This document shows positions 51,844 to 60,834 of a stretch of DNA of 60,850 nt, one piece after another; within the stretch, counting starts at the first letter, position 1, and every line of letters starts with the position of its first letter. Below the pieces are notes generated by a model that saw nothing but the letters and a program-made list of their open reading frames with translations, did not search any database and was not told where the DNA came from. Source of the DNA: Tiamatella sp964451715 (GTDB taxonomy: Archaea > Thermoproteota > Thermoprotei_A > Sulfolobales > Acidilobaceae); NCBI GenBank assembly GCA_964451715.1, contig CAYVIZ010000002.1:1-60850 (forward strand). The letters are read 5' to 3'. The position numbers and the translations under genes are program-made.

Positions 51844-52596
51844 TTATACTGCGGGGGCTACCCATAGATAGAGATCTTCTCCCCCGGCAAGCTTGTAATG
51901 TATCTTCATAGGCATGTTGGTCGAAAACTCTACTACAACCTCGTCAGCAGCACTCGCAGGCTTCGCAGCTGCTTGAAGAGCTGCAAGTAAGTATGATGCC
52001 TCCTCGTTCCCGGGTGTTTCAAGGTCTATTAGTGGGGCTCCCACACGGAATAGCGCCCTGTATTCATAAGGCTCACTCTCAGCCCTCACTATGAGCTCCT
52101 CTTCTTTGGCTTGGAAAACTAGGCTATCTGCACCAACCGACTTGGAATCGGATAGAATATGCTTGAAGTCGTCTGTGCTCATTAAAACCTTTGTTGTAAG
52201 TGTTACACGCGGCTCGGGTATATCGCTAGAGAGCCCCGGCATTGTCTGCATCTCGAATACACGGGGTATCCCCGTTTTCTTATCCCTAAAAACTACCCGT
52301 AACAAGTCATTCTCGGGGTCATACTCTAATTCAAGCATATCATTACGGGTACCCCTCTTTACAGCAGCGCTGAAGCGATCAGTTCTAATCGTGAATGTAT
52401 ATACTTCATCCAAGTGGTATTCCTCAAAGGAGGTTAGAGGCATCCTGAACACTGCAAGGATAAGTTTATCCGGGCTCAGAACCTTAAACGTTAAACCGTC
52501 CGCGTCAGCCTTTACGAGGGCCTCGTCTCCAACCTTGGCCAACGCCTGTGCCACGTATTTAAGCTTTGAAACGTTAGCATAGGATGCTTTTAGCAA
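51844..52596 (-). CDS. pcn: DNA polymerase sliding clamp PCNA
   Basis: 250 aa two-domain sliding clamp that tethers DNA polymerase, Fen1, ligase and others. VKADADGLTFKVLSPDKLIL, the interdomain region EMQTMPGLSSDIPEPRVTLT and the C-terminal PMKIHYKLAGGEDLYLWVAP are diagnostic. Crenarchaea often have three paralogues forming a heterotrimer; only one is here and its class was not determined. The promoter TTTATTATATTAA (about 52645-52657, minus strand) is well placed. Confidence 0.94.
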   Translation of the reverse strand: MLKASYANVSKLKYVAQALAKVGDEALVKADADGLTFKVLSPDKLILAVFRMPLTSFEEYHLDEVYTFTIRTDRFSAAVKRGTRNDMLELEYDPENDLLRVVFRDKKTGIPRVFEMQTMPGLSSDIPEPRVTLTTKVLMSTDDFKHILSDSKSVGADSLVFQAKEEELIVRAESEPYEYRALFRVGAPLIDLETPGNEEASYLLAALQAAAKPASAADEVVVEFSTNMPMKIHYKLAGGEDLYLWVAPAV

Positions 52597-52720
52597 GCCT
52601 TAACACCCACGCCTCAATTATGTCTGCTATGTATATGTTCATGTGATTAATATAATAAAGCCCCCTTCTGTCTAAAAACTATTATCCGGATAAAGGCTGG
52701 TTCTTATCGGTGAACAAGCT

Positions 52721-53098
52721 GTGCCTGAAGCAAGGATAGTAGTAGGACTGGGCAAATATAGGATAGTGGATTTAGACAGGGAACACGCACGCCTGCTCAT
52801 ACAGTCTATGTACGATGATAAGGGGACCGAGGATCTGCAAGAAGCCCTAAGGATAATAGATAACTTCAAGGACTTCTATGATCTCATGCAGAAGAAGAAC
52901 AAGGACTATTTACCGCTGCCTCACAGCTATAACGACCTCTTGAGGGGAAACACTGTTCTAGACAAGGTGAAATTATACAAGAGAAACGGAGATGAACGCG
53001 TAATCCTGGTATTCGATAGAAGGCTTCCAATAGAATATATAGAGGAAACCCTGAGAAGAATAGGTTACACTGTTAAGATAGAGGAAAGACTATTTTGA
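52721..53098 (+). CDS. Conserved-looking small protein, unknown
   Basis: 125 aa, alpha/beta. IVVGLGKYRIVDLDREHARL, a helical DLQEALRIIDNFKDFYDLMQ and a closing beta-alpha-beta unit (ERVILVFDRRLPIEYIEETL, GYTVKIEERLF). No motif recognised. It starts at GTG 52721 with GGTGA upstream, is divergent from pcna, and its last 9 bases overlap the stop of the probable Rpo13 gene on the other strand. Confidence 0.65.
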   Translation: MPEARIVVGLGKYRIVDLDREHARLLIQSMYDDKGTEDLQEALRIIDNFKDFYDLMQKKNKDYLPLPHSYNDLLRGNTVLDKVKLYKRNGDERVILVFDRRLPIEYIEETLRRIGYTVKIEERLF

Positions 53099-53374
53099 CT
53101 TCTTGGTTTTACCCGTCTTGCTCCTAGACCTCGAGCTTTTACTGGTCTTCTTTGATTTCCTCTTCACTTCAGCGGGCTTAATAAGAGTCATTAAGCCTTT
53201 AGCCTCCTCCTTAGACAGCTCCCCCCTAGAGAGCTTCTCCAGAATATCTATATACTGGAGCATGGACTCCGCCAGCTCCGGGCTTAATACTATGTACCCT
53301 GCATCCTCCTCTTCCTCTTCTACAGCAGGAGCTTCTACCTCTTCTTCGTCTATCCTATCCTCCTCACTGCTCAA
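53090..53374 (-). CDS. rpo13: Probable RNA polymerase subunit Rpo13
   Basis: 94 aa with the three-part layout of crenarchaeal Rpo13: an acidic N-terminus (EEDRIDEEEVEAPAVEEEEE), a central helical core (LSPELAESMLQYIDILEKLS, then GELSKEEAKGLM) and a lysine-rich tail (KRKSKKTSKSSRSRSKTG). From memory, Sulfolobus Rpo13 shares the core pattern LxxxxxxxxLxxxxILxxLxxGxxSxEEAK. Rpo13 sits at the downstream DNA channel of RNA polymerase and contacts DNA through its tail. It starts at TTG 53374 and overlaps the HerA-like gene by 11 bases. Low complexity makes false matches possible. Confidence 0.68.
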   Translation of the reverse strand: MSSEEDRIDEEEVEAPAVEEEEEDAGYIVLSPELAESMLQYIDILEKLSRGELSKEEAKGLMTLIKPAEVKRKSKKTSKSSRSRSKTGKTKKSK

Positions 53375-54575
53375 CGTTTAGCACCTTGGCATGCCTAATC
53401 CTAAAGGGGTTNNNNNNNNNNNNNNNNNNNNNNNNNNNNNNNNNNNNNNNNNNNNNNNNNNNNNNNNNNNNNNNNNNNNNNNNNNNNNNNNNNNNNNNNN
53501 NNNNNNNNNNNAAAACGTCAGCTATGATAGAAGCCTTGTACTCCGGCTTGCCGTCCATTAGGTTGAAGTCTATATAGTATCCACTTCCAATAGGGTCTAC
53601 TATTGTAGCACCCGTGAAGGCATTCCCGTATTCTCCATGGTAATCAAGTATTAGAACATCCATGTCTCCCAGTAGACTCCCTACAATACGCTTGGCAAGA
53701 CTGGATTTACCTGAACCGCTCTTCCCTACTATAACCACGTTCCTATTATCCAGACCTTCCTCGGCAAGCCGGGGTGCCACGTCTATACAGCTTTCCACAT
53801 AGCGTGCCCAGTGCCATGAAATTCTACGGGGATACTTGTACCCCGGTAGTGGTATTGAATCAAGGATAGACCAGTAGTGCAGCCCTCCTACTACCTCGCA
53901 CCCCTGTCCTCCTAGGGTTAAGGGCGCCATCATTGTGAATAGAGATGATAATGGTAAAGCGGTTATAGATAACGAGGAGAGTATCCCTGAGCCTACAGGG
54001 CTTACATTTATGCCACAGTACAATAGGGGAACAGTTGTTATTACACCTAGAATCCAGACGGCTATATTCGGGTATAGTAGATCCTGTACTCCAGTTAAGC
54101 CTTGAAGGGAAAAGCCTAAGAGTAAACCTCCAAAATAACCGAGTAACACGCGCTTCCTAACTCTGAGCCTTACGCATATTCCCGTCTTTTCGGCTAAAGG
54201 CTCCTTCACTGGGGAACCTCTAGTTACAAACACGATTAACGGGATAGAGACTAGTATTAACGGAGCATACAGTGCGAATATAAAATAGTAGGGAATACTC
54301 TTCCAGGAAATTAGGGCCACATAAGTCAAGGCTATTAATGTAGAAAAGTAGACTATGAAACTTCCCGTATACAGGAACAGTCCTATTAGGAGAAGCGCTG
54401 ATACCGCTTCAAACGCTAAAATCAGGGCCAGGCTATTATAACCCGTTATTCCCCAAGACGTGTATCCTACGTGGTCCATATAATGAGCTAGAATATAGTA
54501 TAATATAATTAGCGCATAGTAGGCTATGGACACAGCCGAGAACCGGATACCTGAGTCTTTTCGGCCACGGATCAT
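53364..54575 (-). CDS. Membrane HerA/FtsK-like ATPase (interrupted by gap)
   Basis: The N-terminal 220 residues have about eight membrane helices. They are followed by an ATPase with Walker A VGKSGSGKSSLAKRI and VLILDYHGEYG, the DUF87/HerA pattern. After the gap only NPFRIRHAKVLNVEQ remains before the stop. HerA-type ATPases need at least 150-250 more residues after this point, including Walker B and the arginine finger, so the 100-N run must hide far more than 33 codons. A role in DNA or protein movement at the membrane is inferred. The start is ATG 54575. Confidence 0.75.
   Translation of the reverse strand: MIRGRKDSGIRFSAVSIAYYALIILYYILAHYMDHVGYTSWGITGYNSLALILAFEAVSALLLIGLFLYTGSFIVYFSTLIALTYVALISWKSIPYYFIFALYAPLILVSIPLIVFVTRGSPVKEPLAEKTGICVRLRVRKRVLLGYFGGLLLGFSLQGLTGVQDLLYPNIAVWILGVITTVPLLYCGINVSPVGSGILSSLSITALPLSSLFTMMAPLTLGGQGCEVVGGLHYWSILDSIPLPGYKYPRRISWHWARYVESCIDVAPRLAEEGLDNRNVVIVGKSGSGKSSLAKRIVGSLLGDMDVLILDYHGEYGNAFTGATIVDPIGSGYYIDFNLMDGKPEYKASIIADVXXXXXXXXXXXXXXXXXXXXXXXXXXXXXXXXXXNPFRIRHAKVLNVEQ
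53412..53511. other. Assembly gap (100 N, placeholder length)
   Basis: Exactly 100 N inside the HerA-like ATPase. The missing Walker B and C-terminal ATPase elements imply a true gap of several hundred bases. Confidence 0.95.
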
Positions 54576-54674
54576 AGACCCGTTTTTACCTCCGAGTATA
54601 ATACCCAGTAAGGTTAAAGGATATAGGCTTTAGGCTTCAAATTAGAGGGGAGCAGACGGCTGGGATATAGAGCT

Positions 54675-57533
54675 ATGCGTGGCCTCGGTGTTGAATGTAG
54701 TTGGAAAACAGGACTGGAAAAGCTGGATAAGATACTCTGTAAACTGGGATATAGATTGCCTACCCCCATTCAAGAGAAGGCATTCCGGTATGTGGTAGCG
54801 GGCAGGAACACCCTCATAGTATCACCCACTGGTACAGGTAAAACGGAGGCAGCGTTGGTCCCAGTGCTTTATACAATAATGAAGAGAAAGATGGGGACTT
54901 CAGGTGTTAAAGTAGCGTACATTACTCCTCTACGGGCGTTGAACCGAGATATAACATATAGAATGAAGAAACTAGTTGAGGAAGCCGGTTATACTATAGC
55001 TGTAAGGCATGGGGATTCCGGTCAAAGGGATAGAAGAAGGTTTATCGAGAACCCTCCTACATTCATGGTTACAACCCCTGAAACGTTTAACCTTATTATT
55101 TCTATAGAGAAGATACAGAAGGCCCTCAAGAATGTTAGGTGGATTGTTGTAGACGAGATACACGAGCTTATGGATAGTAAAAGAGGTATTGAGCTTCTTG
55201 TTACATTGAAGAGGCTTGAAAGAATATCAGGTAGGAGGCCCCAGCTCATAGGCTTGTCTGCAACTTTGTCTCAGAACAGTATAAGACTGGTGAGCAGCTA
55301 CTTGGGAGGCTATCCTTCCATAGTACAACACGATAGCAGGAAGGATTACGATGTAAAGGTGGAGGTTATAGGTTCCAGTGACGAGTTCTGGAAGACGGTG
55401 CCACGCCTCGTCCTCGATTTACAGGGGAGAGAGGGCGGTAACTCCCTTGTATTCGTTAACACGCGTCAGGTGGCGGAGAAACTAGGTTATGAGCTCTCCA
55501 AGACAAGTATGAAAGACAAGATTAGAGTTCATCATGGAAGCCTCCACAGACAAGTGAGGGAAGAGGCTGAAAAATCCTTCAAAAACGGTAGAGCAAACGT
55601 TTTGATAGCTACTTCCAGCATGGAGCTAGGCGTTGATATAGGGCTCGTAGATCATGTGATCCAGATAATGTCTCCTAGAAGGGTGACTAACCTTTCACAG
55701 AGGATAGGGAGATCGGGCCATTTCCTGGGAAAGGCTAGCCGTGGCTATATAGTGACTGTCCCCAACCTATACGAAATCCTGGAATCCCTTGTTATAGCTA
55801 GAAGGGTCATGGATGCTGATCTCGAGGATATCAAGGGTTATAGGAAGCCGCTCGATGTGCTGGCTCATCAGATAGTTGGATTTGTGCTGGATAAACGACC
55901 TGTAAGCCTATTAGAGCTATACGAGTATGTGTCCTCCCTAAAGCCCTATGAGGAGCTGGGACTCGACGAGTTAGAGGAGGTAGTAGACCTCTTATCCTCG
56001 GTGAGGATACTGAGGAGGAGGGAAGGAGAAATAACTTGGTCAAGGAGGACTAGGACATACTTTTACAATGTGTCTATGATACCGGACGAGCCTGATTACC
56101 TGGTTGTAGACCTAGCGTCTAGGGAGGTTATAGGCAAACTGTCAGAGAGATTTATAACGTCTAATATCACACCCGAGTCTCCTTTCTTCGTCTTGGCTGG
56201 GAGGATATGGAGGGTGGTAGATATTGATCCTGAGAAGGGCAGGATACAGGTTCAGTTGCAGGGGGAAACCGATGCACACGTGCCCTCATGGGAGGGGGAA
56301 CTCATACCCGTTGACTACAAGGTGGCACGAGAGGTTTGCGGTATCATACAGCTCTTCATAGAGGATTCCGAGACTGCTATGGAGGTGTTAGAGAAGAGAT
56401 ATGGTAGGTCTCTGACGGAATCGTCGAGGCGTAAGATGAGGGAGTTCGCAGGACTCTTGGCAGAGGATACTGACAGGCTGTATTCGTTAACTGCCACCAC
56501 TCCTCTAGTAGAATTGATAGATGACGGGGTTGTACTACACACATGTCTAGGAAGCAAGGGGAACTATACGCTCGGCGTCCTCGTATCAAGCATCCTATCC
56601 CGCGTAGAGCACGTGGAGTTTGCGAGAATACCTTATGCAGTGCTCTTCACATCAAAAATGTCAGTAAGAATGCTAGGGAAGATGATAGTAGACGCGCTCA
56701 GGCAGCTCCAAGAAATGGATGACGCGGGTATAACGGCTTTACTAGTAGACCACCTGAGAAACACGTTTGCCTACAAAGTCAGGATGTCATGGATAGCTAA
56801 GAGGATGGGTATAGTGGATCCCGATAGAAGGCTTACCTCAGAGTCATTGAGGCGTATGGCTCAACTATACAAGGACAGCGCTGTTGAAAGAGAAGTGATA
56901 AACGAGATGCTCATAGAGTCAAACGACCTCAGCAGTGTCCGGGGTTTCCTTAAAAGGCTTAGAATAGACGGTATAGCATTATTAGATAGCGTAGGGAAGA
57001 CCCCTACAATACTAACTAGGCAGGTGCTGGATAATCCTTATATGAGGAGACCCGAAACCGCTTCAGGCCGAGTAGCGCTACTTAAGAGCATAATGATTGA
57101 TGCTGTTAAAAAGAGGCTGGAAAACACGGAGGCAAGAATGGTTTGCATGTCCTGTGGCTATACATGGCTTATAAAGCCCTCTGAAATTAGAGTCTTGAAG
57201 TGTCCTAGATGCGGAGCTAGCCTGGTAGCTGTTACTTGGAAGGGTGACGAGGAGTCGCCCAGAATTGTACATAAGTACAAAAGAGGTGAAACACTCAGCA
57301 GAGACGAGGAGAGAAAGCTTAGAGAGCTTAATAGAAAGGCTAGCCTCCTACTAACATATTCCATGGACGGGTTGCACAAGTATGCCGTGGAAGCGTTAAT
57401 GGCTAGAGGCATAGGCCCCAGAAACCTTCCCCGTGTTATGGCGAGACTGGTGGATTACGGTGAGAGAGAGTTCTATAAAGCCGTGCTCGAGGAGGAGAGG
57501 AAGTACGCTGAGACTAGGAAGTACTGGGACTAG
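54675..57533 (+). CDS. Lhr-type superfamily 2 helicase
   Basis: 952 aa. Motif Q-like PTPIQEKAF, Walker A SPTGTGKTEAAL (about 51-62), motif Ia ITPLRALNRD, motif II DEIHEL (159-164), motif III GLSATLSQ, and RecA2 motifs SLVFVNTRQVAEKL, IATSSMELGVDIG and QRIGRSGHFLG. A winged-helix and Lhr-type C-terminal domain follow, and there is a zinc finger near residue 825 (CMSCGYTWLI, LKCPRCGASL). Lhr helicases act on DNA and RNA:DNA hybrids in repair. The stop forms a shared CTAG with the opposite PAPS-reductase-like gene. Confidence 0.9.
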   Translation: MRGLGVECSWKTGLEKLDKILCKLGYRLPTPIQEKAFRYVVAGRNTLIVSPTGTGKTEAALVPVLYTIMKRKMGTSGVKVAYITPLRALNRDITYRMKKLVEEAGYTIAVRHGDSGQRDRRRFIENPPTFMVTTPETFNLIISIEKIQKALKNVRWIVVDEIHELMDSKRGIELLVTLKRLERISGRRPQLIGLSATLSQNSIRLVSSYLGGYPSIVQHDSRKDYDVKVEVIGSSDEFWKTVPRLVLDLQGREGGNSLVFVNTRQVAEKLGYELSKTSMKDKIRVHHGSLHRQVREEAEKSFKNGRANVLIATSSMELGVDIGLVDHVIQIMSPRRVTNLSQRIGRSGHFLGKASRGYIVTVPNLYEILESLVIARRVMDADLEDIKGYRKPLDVLAHQIVGFVLDKRPVSLLELYEYVSSLKPYEELGLDELEEVVDLLSSVRILRRREGEITWSRRTRTYFYNVSMIPDEPDYLVVDLASREVIGKLSERFITSNITPESPFFVLAGRIWRVVDIDPEKGRIQVQLQGETDAHVPSWEGELIPVDYKVAREVCGIIQLFIEDSETAMEVLEKRYGRSLTESSRRKMREFAGLLAEDTDRLYSLTATTPLVELIDDGVVLHTCLGSKGNYTLGVLVSSILSRVEHVEFARIPYAVLFTSKMSVRMLGKMIVDALRQLQEMDDAGITALLVDHLRNTFAYKVRMSWIAKRMGIVDPDRRLTSESLRRMAQLYKDSAVEREVINEMLIESNDLSSVRGFLKRLRIDGIALLDSVGKTPTILTRQVLDNPYMRRPETASGRVALLKSIMIDAVKKRLENTEARMVCMSCGYTWLIKPSEIRVLKCPRCGASLVAVTWKGDEESPRIVHKYKRGETLSRDEERKLRELNRKASLLLTYSMDGLHKYAVEALMARGIGPRNLPRVMARLVDYGEREFYKAVLEEERKYAETRKYWD

Positions 57534-59233
57534 CCGCCCAGATAGAAGCCTTTCTCCTCCAAATCCTCCTCCCCGCCTTCTTCTATGTGATAGGGATGTT
57601 TGAGCCTTAGGTAACGTTTTATAATACTCTCCCTACTCCTCTTCCAGGGCCTTCTCCATGCCGTGATGTTCCCCTCATTCAAGGCTACAGTTATACGTTC
57701 NNNNNNNNNNNNNNNNNNNNNNNNNNNNNNNNNNNNNNNNNNNNNNNNNNNNNNNNNNNNNNNNNNNNNNNNNNNNNNNNNNNNNNNNNNNNNNNNNNNN
57801 CCTGTGCCTTCTATAATATACTCCTTCCTCTCTGTTGAAGGTTTGAACGGTCCTAATACACTATACTGGTCATCTAGGAAACGATTATCTATACTTCCAG
57901 AAAACCTTATTTCCACTCCATCATCTTTGTCTACTAATATAGCGGAAGGACGAAGCCATCTAGTGTAATACACATTCCACTCAGGGACATCTATTCTGAT
58001 TCTCTGAGCCAGCCTCCTCTTCTGGGCTGCGGGTGTAAGCCACCTCCACACACCCTTCTCAACCCATAGCTTGGCATCCTTCCCCCTCAACCCCAGTCTT
58101 TCCGCCCACCTGTAAAGTATGTTCTCCCATCTAGACCACAGCTGTGGATGGGACTTCTTTACCTCGCGGTACTCTGCTATGTTGGCGGCGGGACACATGA
58201 AACAGCCAAGCCTATCGAAGCCCTTCATGTAAAGAGGGTTCAGGGGAAGTCTATGCTTAGCGATATAGAGATAGATCGCCAGCTGGCTCCAATACTGTAT
58301 CGGGCTAATGTTGAGTACCTGAGGCAGCCACTTGTTCCTCCATACCCTTCCACTCTTAGCCCTGTCCAAGCTCTCATAAGCCCTTTGACCCACAATATTG
58401 AGAACCCCCCTAGGATAGAGCTTCTCTATCGTGGATGCCAGAGGGGCAAGCTTAGTGACTTTACAACACCACCTATAATCCTTCCCCGGGGGCCCTATCT
58501 TTTCCACCGTTCTCCAGAAAGAGTCTCCTGCAGACGACTCTATAACCTCTAGCCCCCACATGTCAGCTATTCTATAAACGTGCTCTATGGTCTCGGGAAG
58601 CTCTATGCCAGTGTTATTGAACAGGATTTTAGGCTCTATTCCAGCTCTTAGTGTAAGATGGAGTGCTACCAGACTATCTTTTCCGCTCGAAAAAGAAACG
58701 ACCACCGTCCCCCCATGCTTCTCATACATTGCGCGAATAAAGTTGATAGCCTTGTCCTCAATCTCGCTAAGATAACTATAATTCTCTCTAACGGCGTCTT
58801 CCAAGGTGGAGTCTACATCCTCTGCGAATTTCTCAGGATAAAAAGTATAGAAGACGTTGTGAACGTTCACGACCCCATCCGAATAATAGCCTATGCCAAT
58901 CGGTTCACCACTTTCATCCACTATAACTATTTGTTCTCCTTCTTTGAAGCCTTCACCCTCAGCCTTCAGTTTCCTCCTACGCTTCAATAAATGCAACCCG
59001 GAATCCACTTTTAGCGTATTAAATACCTGAAGACCCATGATTCTCAGTATACCGGGTCTACTCAACCTCAGCCTCCACATATCGCTGAAAGGCTCATAGT
59101 AAGCCCTCCCTATAACAGTGCCCTGTGATACTATCTCACGCATAAGATCCATGTATGGAACCTTGTTGAGAAGCACAACCCCCTTACCCATGAACTCGTG
59201 GAAACCCTTCAAGCTTCCAAACTCGTTCAAATA
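57530..59233 (-). CDS. PAPS-reductase-like protein with PUA domain (both ends of domain set broken by gaps)
   Basis: The readable part starts after a gap with YLNEFGSLKGF and VLLNKVPYMDLMREIV. Next come a PUA-like domain (EGEQIVIVDESGEPIGIGYY), the PP-loop VSFSSGKDSLVALHL, and four cysteines in RWCCKVTKL and GCFMCPA, the CC...CxxC set that binds a 4Fe-4S cluster in APS-type reductases. After a second gap, ERITVALNEGNITAWRRPWK leads to the stop. Archaeal relatives have an N-terminal zinc ribbon, which would lie in the upstream gap. The reaction is uncertain: sulfate or thiol chemistry, perhaps on RNA given the PUA domain. Confidence 0.78.
   Translation of the reverse strand, partial: YLNEFGSLKGFHEFMGKGVVLLNKVPYMDLMREIVSQGTVIGRAYYEPFSDMWRLRLSRPGILRIMGLQVFNTLKVDSGLHLLKRRRKLKAEGEGFKEGEQIVIVDESGEPIGIGYYSDGVVNVHNVFYTFYPEKFAEDVDSTLEDAVRENYSYLSEIEDKAINFIRAMYEKHGGTVVVSFSSGKDSLVALHLTLRAGIEPKILFNNTGIELPETIEHVYRIADMWGLEVIESSAGDSFWRTVEKIGPPGKDYRWCCKVTKLAPLASTIEKLYPRGVLNIVGQRAYESLDRAKSGRVWRNKWLPQVLNISPIQYWSQLAIYLYIAKHRLPLNPLYMKGFDRLGCFMCPAANIAEYREVKKSHPQLWSRWENILYRWAERLGLRGKDAKLWVEKGVWRWLTPAAQKRRLAQRIRIDVPEWNVYYTRWLRPSAILVDKDDGVEIRFSGSIDNRFLDDQYSVLGPFKPSTERKEYIIEGTXXXXXXXXXXXXXXXXXXXXXXXXXXXXXXXXXXERITVALNEGNITAWRRPWKRSRESIIKRYLRLKHPYHIEEGGEEDLEEKGFYLGG
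57701..57800. other. Assembly gap (100 N, placeholder length)
   Basis: Exactly 100 N near the 3' end of the PAPS-reductase-like gene. The flanks are in phase for 100 bases, but this is expected by chance once in three. Confidence 0.95.
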
Positions 59234-59333
59234 NNNNNNNNNNNNNNNNNNNNNNNNNNNNNNNNNNNNNNNNNNNNNNNNNNNNNNNNNNNNNNNNNNN
59301 NNNNNNNNNNNNNNNNNNNNNNNNNNNNNNNNN
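59234..59333. other. Assembly gap (100 N), probably hiding a gene boundary
   Basis: Exactly 100 N between a VWA domain and a PAPS-reductase-like protein. Both flanks look incomplete, so the end of one gene and the start of the next are probably missing. Confidence 0.9.
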
Positions 59334-59875
59334 TAAAGACTCGGAAGCAGTTTACCCTCTTCCTCCGCCTTAACCAGCGATCCTCCAGTAAAGCTTGTTA
59401 TTTTCTCTAGGTCTCTAAGCGCTTTGCCCGAAGGTTTGCCCAAGATGAGCACATCTACTTTTATCCCGCTCGACCTCAAAGGCAATGCCATTAAGGATAT
59501 AGGAATCCCGGTGTTCGAGGTATCATCAGTTATGAGTATGATCCTCCTCTCATATCCTGGAGGCGAGGATGCTAGGAGTATGAGTGATGCAAGATTAAGT
59601 GCGTCTCCCGAGGCGGACGCCTCCCCCTTAACACGAACATCTCCCAAGGCCTCAATAAGGAGACCGGCATCATCTACGGGATAGGCGATGGGATAGGCTA
59701 TCTTGTAGAAACCCACGAGACCTACGAGTGTATGAGTGTCTCTTTCAAGCAGGCTTCTAATGAAGGGGCTGAGACTCTCGCGTACAGCATCTATCCTCCT
59801 AGGCTTAAAGTCTGTTTTCATCATGCTAAGACTCTCATCTACTACTATTATAACTACCTCTCCAAGCCTATACAA
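59334..59875 (-). CDS. VWA-domain protein, 3' end lost in gap
   Basis: About 180 readable residues form a VWA domain: the metal-site DESLSMM (DxSxS) near residue 13, a GEASASGDALNLA helix region carrying the threonine-equivalent segment, and IILITDDTSNTGIP with the later aspartate. A VWA domain is about this long, so the gene may end within or soon after the gap. With 100 N the frame would run on into the PAPS-reductase-like protein as one 781-codon reading, but this depends on an unreliable gap length. It starts at ATG 59875 and overlaps the RHH-PIN gene by 8 bases. Confidence 0.72.
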
Positions 59876-60656
59876 GCCTATCCACCGCCTCAGGCATATA
59901 GACCGGTATTGAAGCGGCTCTGGCTAGGAAAACCCGCCAGAAACCACGTGGTACCAGAGTTTTTTTAGTCATGTAAAGTGCTAACGAGGCTCCGGGAGCA
60001 ATCTTAACTCCTCTTATACGGGCCTGTCTCCTGAATCTCATATCGCACGATATAATAATAGCATTATTCTTCTTAGCTATTTTCAATGCTTCAGCCTCAC
60101 TCATGGATAGCCATCCCCTACTGCTTGATGACACAGTGGCTTTCTCAACCCGGAAACCCGGTAGGCTTAGCATCTTCCTATATAGAAGCCCATACCTTAG
60201 TGGGATCTGTCTGATATAATCCTCGAGTGATTTGGGTATAATCAAAGATGTTATGCTAGCTATTTTAGGTAAATGCTCTATAAGTCCAGTCTCCATGAAC
60301 ACCTCGAGTGATGTGAGATCTAGGATGATGCCGCTATCGCTTATTTCGTTGCTTGAATTGAAAAATGATTCAATCTCGTTTTTATCAACTACACCTAGCT
60401 CTGGGGCGAACCCGTGTTTTATGAAGTAGACAACAGCCTCCTTGAATCCTAGCCTTGTTATGCTTAAAACCCTAGTGAAACTCATATCCCTGTTCTCCAT
60501 GTAAACCCGCAATGCTATGTTGTTAAGATCTATCTTCTCTCCTAGTCTGCGTATAGCATCTCTAACAGCCTCACTCTTATTGTTATAAAGTCCAGCCGCC
60601 ACAAGTGCCTCGAGTATCTCTTCCAACATACCCGTTATTTCCACAGTTACAACCAT
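59868..60656 (-). CDS. Ribbon-helix-helix plus PIN-domain protein
   Basis: 262 aa from ATG 60656 (GTG 60671 is the longer option). The first 40 residues (VTVEITGMLEEILEALVAAG, LYNNKSEAVRDAIRRL) are a ribbon-helix-helix DNA-binding domain of the CopG/antitoxin type. From about residue 105 a PIN-like nuclease follows, with acidic residues in ILDLTSLEV, LSMSEAEALKIA and IISCDMRFRRQA. So antitoxin-like and toxin-like parts are on one chain, or it is a DNA-bound nuclease. Its 3' end overlaps the VWA gene by 8 bases. Confidence 0.72.
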   Translation of the reverse strand: MVVTVEITGMLEEILEALVAAGLYNNKSEAVRDAIRRLGEKIDLNNIALRVYMENRDMSFTRVLSITRLGFKEAVVYFIKHGFAPELGVVDKNEIESFFNSSNEISDSGIILDLTSLEVFMETGLIEHLPKIASITSLIIPKSLEDYIRQIPLRYGLLYRKMLSLPGFRVEKATVSSSSRGWLSMSEAEALKIAKKNNAIIISCDMRFRRQARIRGVKIAPGASLALYMTKKTLVPRGFWRVFLARAASIPVYMPEAVDRLV

Positions 60657-60710
60657 GACTCCTTGATACACCTAATAGGGTTTTTCTAGGTGAAGTTAAT
60701 TATATAGTTT

Positions 60711-60738
60711 ACTTGGATTTTCCTAGAGGAATCCAAGT
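60711..60738. repeat. Inverted repeat, 9-bp arms
   Basis: ACTTGGATT (60711-60719) and AATCCAAGT (60730-60738) are exact reverse complements around a 10-base centre that itself holds CCT/AGG. It lies in the divergent region between the RHH-PIN gene and the gene starting near 60835. An operator or part of an RNA leader is possible; AGGGTTT (60677-60683) and AAACCCT (60756-60762) could enclose it. Confidence 0.5.
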
Positions 60739-60769
60739 GACACTAAAAACCATCGAAACCCTTTAATAG

Positions 60770-60788
60770 TCTCTGGTAACACCAGAGA
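60770..60788. promoter_or_regulatory. 19-bp palindrome upstream of TATA-like box
   Basis: TCTCTGGT (60770-60777) and ACCAGAGA (60781-60788) form perfect 8-bp arms around AAC. A TATA-like CTATAAAT is at 60797-60804, 8 bases on. The position fits a regulator site for the downstream gene; RNA hairpin formation is the alternative. Confidence 0.5.
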
Positions 60789-60834
60789 ATATCCGACTAT
60801 AAATCATAAAATATAATGTAAAGGTGAATATGAC

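Noticed and set aside
57530..59875. A single 781-codon VWA plus PAPS-reductase fusion
   Set aside because: The joint lies in a 100-N placeholder gap. Both sides look incomplete (VWA end, zinc-ribbon N-terminus), so two genes are more likely; phase agreement has a one-in-three chance.
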